Positions 1 to 10,149 of a stretch of DNA of 64,000 bases are shown here, one piece after another. The stretch covers positions 310,001 to 374,000 of the forward strand of contig JAHGAU010000026.1 of NCBI GenBank assembly GCA_019925105.1, read 5' to 3'. The notes under the pieces are model-generated. The model did not search any database. It was given only the letters and a program-made list of their open reading frames with translations, and had not been told where the DNA came from. The position numbers and the translations under genes were made by a program. The stretch comes from Niebla homalea (Eukaryota > Ascomycota > Lecanoromycetes > Lecanorales > Ramalinaceae). Each line of letters opens with the position of its first letter. Position 1 is the first letter of the stretch.

Positions 1-1004
1 TCTCTTAATTAAAAAACTTATAACTTAACTAAAAATTTAATTAAAAAGTATAATAAAGTTTAGTTTTTTACTTATAATTATAATTAGTAAAAAGATTATT
101 ATAAATAATCTTAATATATTTAATAAAATTTCTTTTTATAATATATTAATTAAAGTTAAATTTCCTATTATTTAATAATTTTGAAAAGTTATTAAATTTA
201 ATTTTTTAATTAAAATTAAAATTTTATAATGATATCTAAATCTTAAATAAAAGTTCCTTATTTTTAAGCGTTTAAATTAATTCTAGGAGGGGGCGAGCGT
301 GGCGGAATGGCATTTTTGAGTGCAGAAGATAAACTATAGAATAGTTAAATATTTCAAGGGTAAGGGACGATTTCGTTAAGAGCCCTTAAACCTTATCCGG
401 TAAGTTACGTAATTAATATAGATAAAACAATAATAAATATTTAACGATTTACTGGTACCTATAGTTAACCTTAAATAAGCTTAATTACTACGTAAAGCCA
501 ATAAAAAAAATTACGGGGATTTAACGTTAAAAAATTAAAATTAAGATTAAATAAGGTTAATCTAAAAAGCTATATAATAAAATACTTAAGGCGAAGTTTA
601 AACATTAAGAAAAATAAAGTTATATAATTAAGGCCGCTTCCTTTTAATTAAGTTTAATATTATTATTAAATCCTTATTATAGATTATAATATTAAAAAAT
701 AAAGGATTTTCAGCGGAAATAATAAATTAAAAATTTAAAATAATTATTAATCCTAATTAGATTAACGTAAAAACTTAATTATAATATTAAGGTAAATAAT
801 TATAAAAAAGAGGTTTTTATTTAAATCGGGTTAATATCTAGGGTAAACTAGGGCTAAGTTAACCGATTATGGTTTCTTTTTCCCTTTTAAAATTAAAGCG
901 ATAAGTTTAAAATAAATATAAATATTAAAATAACCGTAACTTAACCATTAGCATTATAGAACGCCGAAATTAGCTCAAAATAGCTAGACTCGTGTATAAA
1001 TAAA

Positions 1005-1028
1005 TTAATCAATCAATCAATCAATCAA
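1005..1028. repeat. (TCAA)n microsatellite
   Basis: About five copies of a TCAA/AATC tetranucleotide end a less AT-rich stretch of about 700 bp. Tetranucleotide tails of this type sometimes mark the 3' end of non-LTR retrotransposons, but no reverse transcriptase was recognised upstream. Confidence 0.7.
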
Positions 1029-4000
1029 ATTAATTCTATATCCTTTTATATTAATATAACTTATTTTATATATATAATAATAAATAAAATTATTAAGATA
1101 TATATTACTTATATATTAAAGGCTTATTATAAGTTATTTAATATTAAAATTTATTAATAAGATAGGCTACCGTAACCTTTTATAACGTTTTAATACTTAT
1201 AAAATAGAATTTATATACCTTTTTTACTTTTTATTTCTCCGATTATTTCTTTAATTAATTTTATAAAGCTTAATTTTAATATTATTAATATTATAAACTT
1301 TTAAAATTAATAAACTTTATATAATATAGTATTTAACTTTCATTAATTATTAAAGCGTTAAAAATTATTAGTAAAATGTATTTTTATTTTTTAACTTATA
1401 AGTAATACTTTATATTAAAATTATTTTTAAGGGACTTTTTAGGTAATCTTATTATAACTTTTTTAATTTTTTAATATTATAATTCTTAAGATGTAAACTA
1501 CTTTCTTTAAGGTTATTTTTCTATATAAATATTAAGGAGCTTAATAATATAAAGATTAAAATAAAAATAAAAAATAAATTTTTATTATTTATAATATAAA
1601 AATTACTTTAAATTAAATAAAAAAGAAATAATTCTTTAAAAATAATTTTTTAAGATAAGCTTTTAAAAGTTACTTTATAAAGATTATATAAAGTTTTTTT
1701 TTTTTTTTTAATTATAAAATATTTTTTAGGACTTATACGCTTTTATTATATTTTAAGGTTTTTCTTATTTATAAAGTTTTTAAATTAAATTTTACTATTT
1801 TCTTAAAAAGGATTTATATAAAGGATAGTTATTAATCTTATTATAAGCTTATATATTTATATTATCTTTATAGTTACTTTAATTATAATAAATAAGATAT
1901 TATATTTATTAATTAATTATTATTAAAAAAAGTATTTAATTTAATTATTATTTTACCCTATTTCAAGATTTTATTTATAATTAATTTTATTATATTATTA
2001 TATCTTTTAATACGTTTAATAATATAAACTTAATTTATATAAACCCTTTAATATTAAACTTTTTAATATTAAGATTAAAGCGTACGTTTAAATATTATAT
2101 ACATGAAATAATTATTAGAAACGAGTTCTTAATATAATAGAAAAATACTTTATAGATATAAGCGTATTTAACTTAATATTTAATATAAAATATTAAGAAA
2201 AAGTTTAATACTTAAAAGCACTTTAAAAAAAATAAATAATAATATAAAGTTACTTTATATTATATATAAAAAATATAATAAAGGCTTATAATATCCGAGA
2301 AAGGATAAAATATTAAAAATAAAGAATTATATAAAGATTAAAAACTATAAAAAAGTTAATTATATTAAGAATTTAAAATAAATATTAATTTAAATTAATA
2401 TAATTAATAAAATAATTAAATCTCCTTTTTAATCGGATTATTATAAAGATAATTATAAATTCTTTTTTAATTAATTTTATAAAACTTTATTAATTAATAA
2501 ATAAGACTTTTACTTAATAATAAGGTTTTAATATAAAAAGATTTCTTAAAGTAATTACGGTAATAAGTTATAATTATAGCCTTATTATTTATTATTATTA
2601 AGTATATTAAAACGCGTTAACTTTTTATTTATTTTAATTAAGGTTTTATATTATTATTTTTAATAACGATTAAGAATTATATAATAAAATACTTAAAAAA
2701 GATTAAGTTATTTTTATTAAAAAATCTTCTTAATAACGATAATAAAGTTTTATTGGTTATAAATAGTTAATCCGTTAATAATAAATAATCTTATATAGCG
2801 ATTATAGTATATTAAATTAATTAAGATTAAAAGTATTATAATATATTAATTAACTTTAAGTATATAGAAAATACTTATAATAATAAACGGCTTATATTTA
2901 TTACGATAAAGATAATTGAAAGTTATAAGTTAAAGGATTATATTTTAACCGTTATTATTAATAATATAAATAATAATAATATTATAACGGTTACGTTACG
3001 TTAAGAAGTTAAAATACGTTAAAATTTATTTATTAATATCGTAAAAATATAATAAAAAATAGAATATTTATTATATTTAACTTATATTATTTAGCTTTTA
3101 CTTAAGGTTTTCTTAAATTACCTTAAGGTTAATATAATAAATAATAATATAAATTTTTAATTTAATAAAGAATAAACTGAATTAACTAACATTTAAGTTA
3201 TAAATATCCTTAAGATATTAATAAAAATAAAATAAAATTTTAATAATCTTTATATTTATTTAATAAATTATAAATTCGGAAGATTACGGTTTATATTAAC
3301 GTTAATAATAAACGTAAAAAGGTTTTTATAGCCGTTTAATAAAAAAAGATTAATACTTATAATATTATAAATCCTTTAATCTTAAATTAAAGTAAAAAGT
3401 ATAAGGAGATATTATTAAAGCTATTCTAAGATATAATAATTTATTAAGATTTATCTTTTTATATAATAACCCGTACCTTAATACTTCGTAAAGATATTAA
3501 TACGTTTTTAAAAAAAGATAAAAGAAAAAATAAGCTTTTAAAACTTAACCTTAAAGAATAAAGTTATATCGGATACTTAATAGAATTAACTTAATTATTC
3601 TATTAAGTTATTAAAGTAATAAGTATTATTAAATTATTAACTTTTTATTTTATTTTTATATTATATAATAAGCTTTTTAATTATATTAAAAAGTAAAATT
3701 ATTATTTCTTACGTAAATAAATTATTTAAAAGAAGGAGCTTATTTAAGGGTTAAATATAATATAGATTAAGTTAATTAAATATTATAATAAAACTTAAAA
3801 CTTAATTAACTCGCTTTATAAATAAACGGCTTTATTATTTCTATAAGGTAATAATAAGGTTTTTAAGGGTTAAAATTAATATATAATAGTAAATAAGACC
3901 CTATAAGCGGAAGTTTATTGGGTTGCCCTTTATAAAACCTTTAATAAATACGTTTTACGCTTTAATCTTAACTTATTAATAAATTAAAGGTTAAATAAAT

Positions 4001-4498
4001 AAGCGCGGGTTATAAAAAACCTAAATATTTCATTAAATAAAAAAAGCTTATTAAATAATTTTATTGTTAATAAATTTAAATAATATAAGAATAATATTAA
4101 ATTTATATTTATCTTTATACTTATCGAACTTATTAAAGTAAAATAATATTATTATTTAAAATAAGTAATGAAATTTTAACTTAATAAAAGTATTTATTTT
4201 ATAAGTTATTTATCTTATTATAAATAACTTAAAATATCTTTTATAACGCTTTTACCGGTATTAAATATAAGTATTGCTTTTTTATTATTAAGTATTATTG
4301 TAGGAATTAAAAATAATTTATCCTTTTAACTTTTTAAGTAAAGATATTAACTTATTATTATAAATAAAAAGAAAATAAGTTAAATTAATTTTATATAAAC
4401 TTAAAGGTTAATAATAATAATTTTAAGGATTAAAAGAATAAAAAATAAAAGAAACGAATATATAAGGTAAATATAATTACGAAGTATATTAACGATAA

Positions 4499-4500
4499 CG

Positions 4501-4528
<28 letters not shown>
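4499..4528. repeat. (ATA)n microsatellite
   Basis: A run of roughly ten ATA/TAA triplets interrupted by a single C near its right end. It is a simple sequence repeat inside the AT-rich block. Confidence 0.75.
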
Positions 4529-4531
<3 letters not shown>

Positions 4532-4904
4532 TAATATAAAGGATATCTTATTAATATATAGAATATTATGCTTTACTTTAAGTAACGTTAATATTTTAAG
4601 TTAATTTTAACTTATAACTCCTTAAACTAATAAAAGCATAATATCTTAAGTTAATTTAAATAATTTAACTTTAAAACGGTATCCCTTTTTAAGCTTAAAA
4701 TACGCTTAATTTTAAAGCGGATTTACTTTTATTAAAAACTTTAAATATAATTTAAGTTAATAAACTTAAGGAATAAAATATATAAATTAAATATTAACGA
4801 AAAGTTAAAAATAAAAAGATTTAAAATAATATTATTTAAGCTTTTTTATAACGTTATAATAAAATTATATAATAGATTAAGCTTTTAATATTACGATTTT
4901 TTTA

Positions 4905-5666
4905 ATTATCCTTATAATTATCTTTATAATTATTTTTATAATTATTTTTATAATTACTTTTATAATTATTTTTATGATTACTTTTATAATTATTTTTATA
5001 ATTACTTTTATAATTATTTTTATAATTACTTTTATAATTATTTTTATGATTACTTTTATAATTACTTTTATAATTACTTTTATAATTATTTTTATGATTA
5101 TTTTTATGATTACTTTTATAATTATTTTTATAATTACTTTTATAATTATTTTTATGATTACTTTTATAATTATTTTTATAATTACTTTTATAATTATTTT
5201 TATAATTACTTTTATAATTATTTTTATAATTACTTTTATAATTATTTTTATAATTACTTTTATAATTATTTTTATAATTACTTTTATAATTATTTTTATA
5301 ATTATTTTTATAATTATTTTTATAATTATTTTTATAATTATTTTTATAATTATTTTTATAATTATTTTTATAATTATTTTTATAATTATTTTTATAATTA
5401 TTTTTATAATTATTTTTATAATTATTTTTATAATTATTTTTATAATTATTTTTATAATTATTTTTATAATTATTTTTATAATTATTTTTATAATTATTTT
5501 TATAATTATTTTTATAATTATTTTTATAATTATTTTTATAATTATTTTTATAATTATTTTTATAATTATTTTTATAATTATTTTTATAATTATTTTTATA
5601 ATTATTTTTATAATTATTTTTATAATTATTTTTATAATTATTTTTATAATTATTTTTATAATTATT
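4905..5666. repeat. 12-bp AT minisatellite array (about 63 copies)
   Basis: A tandem array of the 12-mer TTTTATAATTAY covers about 760 bp. The left part alternates variants ending in AT, AC or carrying ATG for ATA, giving a 24-bp higher-order period. From about 5290 to 5666 the copies are uniform. The array is open in one frame and would encode a monotonous Phe-Ile-Ile-Ile/Thr repeat of 248 residues. I regard that reading frame as a by-product of the 12-bp period, not a gene. The array ends 73 bp before the left LTR of the element at 5740. Confidence 0.92.
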
Positions 5667-5739
5667 AGCCCGAAAACTCCTTATTTTATTTATAAAACGC
5701 TTTATTTAATTTACTATTAAGATCTTAATATATCCCGAT

Positions 5740-5885
5740 TATTAGGACGGATAACCACTCGGCTACAGAGGTAAAAATAATTAATTTAAGCAGGTAATAG
5801 CGCTTAAAGGTAAGCCGCTATTACTATATATAAGGGGTATTAAGCCCGGTAGGCTACCTTTGCGGGGTGCGCACCGGCGCTAACA
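5740..5885 (-). repeat. Left LTR of element E
   Basis: This 146-bp copy pairs with 7719-7864. The two differ mainly by C/T and G/A transitions. The TSD CCGAT precedes it. Confidence 0.88.
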
Positions 5886-5939
5886 TCACTCCCCCTCCTA
5901 TGCATTCGTCCCCGAGTGTACAGGCTACTAAAACCACGT

Positions 5940-6290
5940 TTCTGGGGGGTTACCCCAGGCTGGAGGCCCCTTAAGGCCCGACTTCGGTATCCAGTGAAAG
6001 CCCCTGTGGGGATTACCTACCGGTGGGTTAAGCCGGTCCCCATAGGGCACCACGCTCCAAGGTGAAGTCGGCCCCCGTAGGGCACCATACTTCTGGTATC
6101 CAGTGAGAGCCCCTGTGGGGATCACCTACCGGTAGTGGTGAGAGCCCCCGCAGGGGGTAACCACTTTAGACTTAGAGGCCACCGTAAGGGCATGTTCCGG
6201 GAAGGTGAAGTTGGCCCCCGTAGGGTACCGCACTTCAGGTGGAGCCGACCCCCGCAGGGTATTGCACTCGGTAGGGCTTAAAGGCCTCCG
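5940..6290. repeat. GC-rich degenerate repeats inside element E, left part
   Basis: Many imperfect copies of a short unit with a GGCCCCCGTAGGG or AGCCCCTGTGGGG core recur at irregular spacings of about 25-60 bp. They are joined by strings such as CACTTC and GGTATCCAGTGA. A second block of the same family lies at 7010-7450. An open 65-codon minus-strand frame at 5928-6125 is repetitive in the same way and is not taken as a gene. Confidence 0.75.
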
Positions 6291-6296
6291 CAAGTA

Positions 6297-7003
6297 GTGA
6301 TGCGTGTATTACCGTCAGAGCTTCAAGCTGACAGTAATTACCGTTTTGGGGCCAAAAAGGCCTTGTCAGACGGTAATTACTGTAAGTCACGTGCATATCA
6401 CGTGTTATTAATTAATAATCTACTTTTGGCCTATAATATTACTTTATTCCCTCATCGGGGGTCCGCGAAATTATTCTTCCGTCTCCGGTTCCTATATATA
6501 TTTTTAAGTCTTTTATACTTAAAGATCTTAAAGTTTAAAATACTTTTATAAAGAAGTTTACTTTTAAAGGAGTTTAAACGTTTCTTATTTCTTACCGTTA
6601 ATATATTAAATATATTAATAAAGTTAATAATTCAATATATATATAAAGTTACTTTTTAAAGTATAAAATATACCTTAAATATCCATCCTATAAATTATAT
6701 AAGGTAGTAAACCGGCTATAATTATTCTATAATAAGAAAAAATAGCTTTTCTTAATTTAATAAGATATTATTATAAATATATATTACTACTATAATATCA
6801 CTTAAAATATCCATATCTCCGCAGTGATTCCGGCCCCCCAAGCCGAAGAACCCGCCAATCAGGGCAGAAAAAAGGCCCAAAACACGGCCAAATACACCCT
6901 TATTACCGCCGAGTTTAGCGTGACCGTCAGGACCGCAAGCTTACAGTAATTACACTCGGATTTGGTCTGACAGTAATTACAGTAAGCCCAAATCTCGCAT
7001 CAC
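6297..7003. mobile_element. MITE-like DNA element (Tc1/mariner-type termini) nested in element E
   Basis: The 707-bp segment starts GTGATGCG and ends CGCATCAC, an 8-bp terminal inverted repeat. It is bounded by TA on both sides (6295-6296 and 7004-7005), as expected for Tc1/mariner-type insertion. Subterminal copies of a palindromic string built on CAGTAATTAC occur at about 6329, 6368, 6944 and 6969, in opposing orientations at the two ends. The core from about 6480 to 6820 is AT-rich and non-coding. No transposase is present, so it would be non-autonomous. The short exact inverted repeat is the weak point. Confidence 0.6.
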
Positions 7004-7009
7004 TATCCG

Positions 7010-7450
7010 CAAGGGCATGTCCCGAAGTTGAGCCGATCCCCCCGCAAGGGTACCGCACTCGAAAGGCTTAGAGGCCCCGTAAGGCATGGCCCACTTTTCG
7101 GGTTTAGAGGCCCCCGTAAGGGTATAACCCACTTTTTAGGTTCAGAGGACCCTACAAGGGCATAACCTACTTTTCGGGTTCAGAGGCCCCCGTAAGCGCA
7201 TAACCTAGCCGGCCCTTTAAGACCAGATACCCAGTAATAAAAGGGCACCCGGACCACTAAAGACCCGCAGTTGAGCCGGTCCCCGCAGGGCCCCACACTC
7301 GAAAATCACGCATTTAAACCGATCCCCTAAAGGGTACCATAACCGGTCCACTTAGGGCATTACGTTTTGCTTACGAGCCCCCTATAAGGTACTCGTTACC
7401 CGCAAAGAGCTTATTGGCTCAGGCCCACTTTTGAAGTTTCAGGGTTACTC
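7010..7450. repeat. GC-rich degenerate repeats inside element E, right part
   Basis: This is the second block of the GGCCCCCGTAAGGG-type repeats, here often joined by AACCCACTTTTCGGG. Interrupted by the MITE, it continues the same array seen at 5940-6290. Confidence 0.75.
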
Positions 7451-7718
7451 GTACCCTATTGGTTCGCTTTTTTGGCCTACGTTTCGGTAGTTTTTGGGCG
7501 TTCCGGCCCCCGCATCGGTAGTTTTCGGGCGTTCCGGCCCCTAAATCCACTAGTTTAAGGCCGTTATGGGCCCCACGCTAGGTGATCTTACTCACCCGGT
7601 TTTTCTGAGAAGTGCAGAAAAGGCTTTACCCCAGCTGCGTCTTCCGAGAATCGAACCGCCACCTGCCCCTATGTATTCACTCCGGGGGGTATATAGCCTT
7701 TAAAGTGCGCTATTACAA

Positions 7719-7864
7719 TATTAGGACGGATAACTACTTGGCTATAGAGGTAAAAGTAGTTAACCTAGGCAGGTAATAGCGCTTAAAGGTAAGCCGCTAT
7801 TATTATATATAAAAGGTATTAGGCCCGGTAAGTTACCCCTACGGGGTGCGTACCGGCGTTAATA
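7719..7864 (-). repeat. Right LTR of element E
   Basis: This 146-bp copy pairs with 5740-5885. It ends TTAATA, the RIP-altered form of CTAACA, and is followed by the TSD CCGAT. Confidence 0.88.
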
Positions 7865-9469
7865 CCGATCTTATCCCGTTTTATCTTAAGTTAATATGGG
7901 ATAAGATAAAAGCGACTTTATCCTATCCTATCCCTATCCTATCCCTATCTTATCCCTATCCCATGGGATATATCCTGTCCCGCTTCCCGGAATACCCTTA
8001 ATTAAAAGTAAATTATTTATTAATAAGTATTTAACTTTAAAATACTTATATAAATATCCTTATATTTCTTCCGAAATAATAATTAATAATTTTAATTCTT
8101 AAAAGATTTAAATAATTATGTAATATATTTATTTTTCTTTAAGCTATTTATTTACTTATTTATTAAGGAATTCTATATCGTTTTTAAGATAAACTATATT
8201 TATAAAATTAATAAATATAAAATATTATTATTAATAATTACCGGTATTATAAATTTAAATATTATTTATTATATAAGCTTTTATTTTTTAAGATTTGGAA
8301 AAAAAACGATTATTATTAGGTTTTAAAATAATTACGAGAACTTTTACTTTATATTAATATATTGGATTTAATTTATATTGTTATTAATTATAAGCTTAAT
8401 TATATCTTATAAATTAAAGAAATATTCTTAAATAATAAATACTTATTATATATATAATATTTTAAAAAAAAACATATTAATAAACTATAAAAAGTATTTT
8501 ATAAATAATAAGTCTTAAGAAGCTTTTATAATACGTTAAAAAAAGGTAATTTATATATATATTAAAGCTGACTTTAATATTAAATAAAACCGTATATATA
8601 ATAACTTTAACCGTAAAATCGTAAATTACCTTAATAATACGTAAATAATACCCTGGAAACGGCGTTTTATTAAGTATTATACGGATATCCTTTTATATTT
8701 AAGAGTTATTATTATATTACGGAATAAAAATATTAATTACCGGCTTAAGTAAAAGTTATTTAATTTTACCGGTAATCTTAAAATAATTAAAAAAAACCCT
8801 TAATTAACTCTTTTATTATAAGCGGCTTATATAAAATAAGAAAAATAACGCTATAAAAGTAATAATATAAATTACTTATAAGGTAGCTTTTTTACGTAAT
8901 ATATTAATAATAATATTACCTTAAATCTTATAAAAAGCGTTAAATTAATATATATTAATTAATAATAATATACTTAAGTATATTAATACGTATATAAAGT
9001 ATATAAATATCCTTTATAGTTATTATATAAAGTACCGTTTAATTATTCTATTAAGGCTTTTAAAAGTAAATAACTTTTACCTATATTAACGTTATAAAAA
9101 GCCTATATTTTATTATATTTAATATAATTTTATTAATAATAATAGTTACGGTAATAACGTAAATATTAACCTTTTATTACGTATATAAAAACTTATTATA
9201 AATAAAGAAAAGGGAAGGCCTTAAAGATTAATAATTAAACCTTCCGTAAAGTAAATTTATTATAAAAAGAAGTTTAACCGTTTTATTTACTGTTAATTAT
9301 CGTAATTTAAGTAAATAAAGTAACGTTGATAAACTTATATATTATTAATATTTTAATTAACTTACCGTAAATAAAACGGATAATAGGGTTAAACGAATAA
9401 GTTAATAATTTTATATAATAAAATTATTAACGGAGTAACTTTAAAGCTTATTATTATAGCCTCTTAAAT
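7865..9469. other. AT-rich RIP-degraded spacer with TATCCC repeats
   Basis: The left end carries an inverted pair (ATCTTATCCC at 7868 and GGGATAAGAT near 7908) followed by TATCCC/TATCCTA tandem copies to about 7980. The remainder is AT-rich, stop-ridden sequence in which no element type could be recognised. It ends with TAAAT, the left target-site duplication of the chromovirus. Confidence 0.65.
7919..7980. repeat. TATCCC/TATCCTA tandem repeats
   Basis: About ten short units mixing TATCCC and TATCCTA lie just right of a 10-bp inverted repeat. Such units are too irregular to be taken as telomeric. Confidence 0.7.
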
Positions 9470-9828
9470 TGTTAGCAGTTAGCGCCATCTCTGCGCCGGC
9501 GTTACAGTGGTGCGTTATACTACTGCGCCAAGGTAGGCCGTTAAGCCTTGGCAAAGGGCCTTGGCAAAAGGCCTTGGCAAAGGGCCTTGGTAACGGCCTT
9601 AATATACGTTATTTATAAGCCGTAGCTTAATAAGCGTAGAGCGGGGTAATTATTATTTTTACCTTAAGTAAAAGTTATACCTTAATTCTTTCTAAGTTTT
9701 TTAAGAATTAATCTTATTATTAATTTATTTATTAAAGTAATATTTAAGTATCCAGACCGTAATATTACGTCTTTTATACTTATTTTTATTAATCCCGTTA
9801 ACGTATTATTAATGGAATTAATTTAATA
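9470..9828 (+). repeat. Left LTR of element A
   Basis: This 359-bp copy aligns along its length with 16826-17184. Where the right copy ends CCCGCCGGCGTGCCGCCAGC, this one reads T for C and A for G at most positions, a clear RIP record. Short CTTGGCAAAGGGC repeats occur near 9546-9600. Confidence 0.93.
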
Positions 9829-10149
9829 TTTTAATTCTTCTTCTTTATTAAGGAGAAGGCCCGACGTTACCGTTATAATAAATATTTAATTAATTTAATA
9901 AACCTTAAAATAAAAAAGTAATATTCGTTTTTTAATTAAGAAATTTTTTTATTATAATTAAATAAATTAAAACGGCAGAATATTATTGTAATATTACGGT
10001 TTAATAAGCTTAACTTTTAAAATTATAATTTAAAGTTAATTAGCTTAAGGCTGAAAATCGTATTTATTAAAAGTATATATTTAACCGTATTAATATATAA
10101 TATAAAAGTTTATACTTTAAAACTTTCTTTTACGTTAACTTTATTATTA

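Larger units (their letters stand above)
1..4904. other. AT-rich RIP-degraded DNA, no intact gene
   Basis: This stretch is almost all A and T, with stop codons throughout all frames and very little CpA or TpG. That pattern is what RIP leaves behind in filamentous ascomycetes. I could not recognise a specific transposon by translation here. Visible landmarks are a purine run plus a tRNA A-box-like string near 286-326, a (TCAA)n tract at about 1005-1028, and an (ATA)n tract at about 4499-4528. It probably represents one or more old elements into which the better-defined elements downstream inserted, but that is inference. Confidence 0.75.
5740..7864 (-). mobile_element. Non-autonomous LTR retrotransposon with GC-rich repetitive body (element E)
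   Basis: The element has two 146-bp direct repeats at 5740-5885 and 7719-7864. They begin TATTAGG and end TAACA/TAATA, which are RIP-altered forms of TGTTAG...CTAACA. The insertion is flanked by a perfect 5-bp duplication CCGAT at 5735-5739 and 7865-7869. A purine tract on the minus strand (AGGAGGGGGAGTGA) lies directly inside the left LTR, which sets the orientation as minus. The 1.8-kb body contains no gag or pol relic. It is GC-rich and made of degenerate repeats around a GGCCCCCGTARGGG core, and it carries a TA-flanked MITE at 6297-7003. The body is far less AT-converted than its surroundings. Confidence 0.88.

Noticed and set aside
4974..5720. 248-codon open frame of Phe-Ile repeats
   Set aside because: It is produced entirely by the 12-bp tandem array; no codon variation or start context suggests a gene.
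5928..6125. 65-codon minus-strand frame in element E
   Set aside because: It lies within the degenerate GC-rich repeats and has no recognisable protein features.
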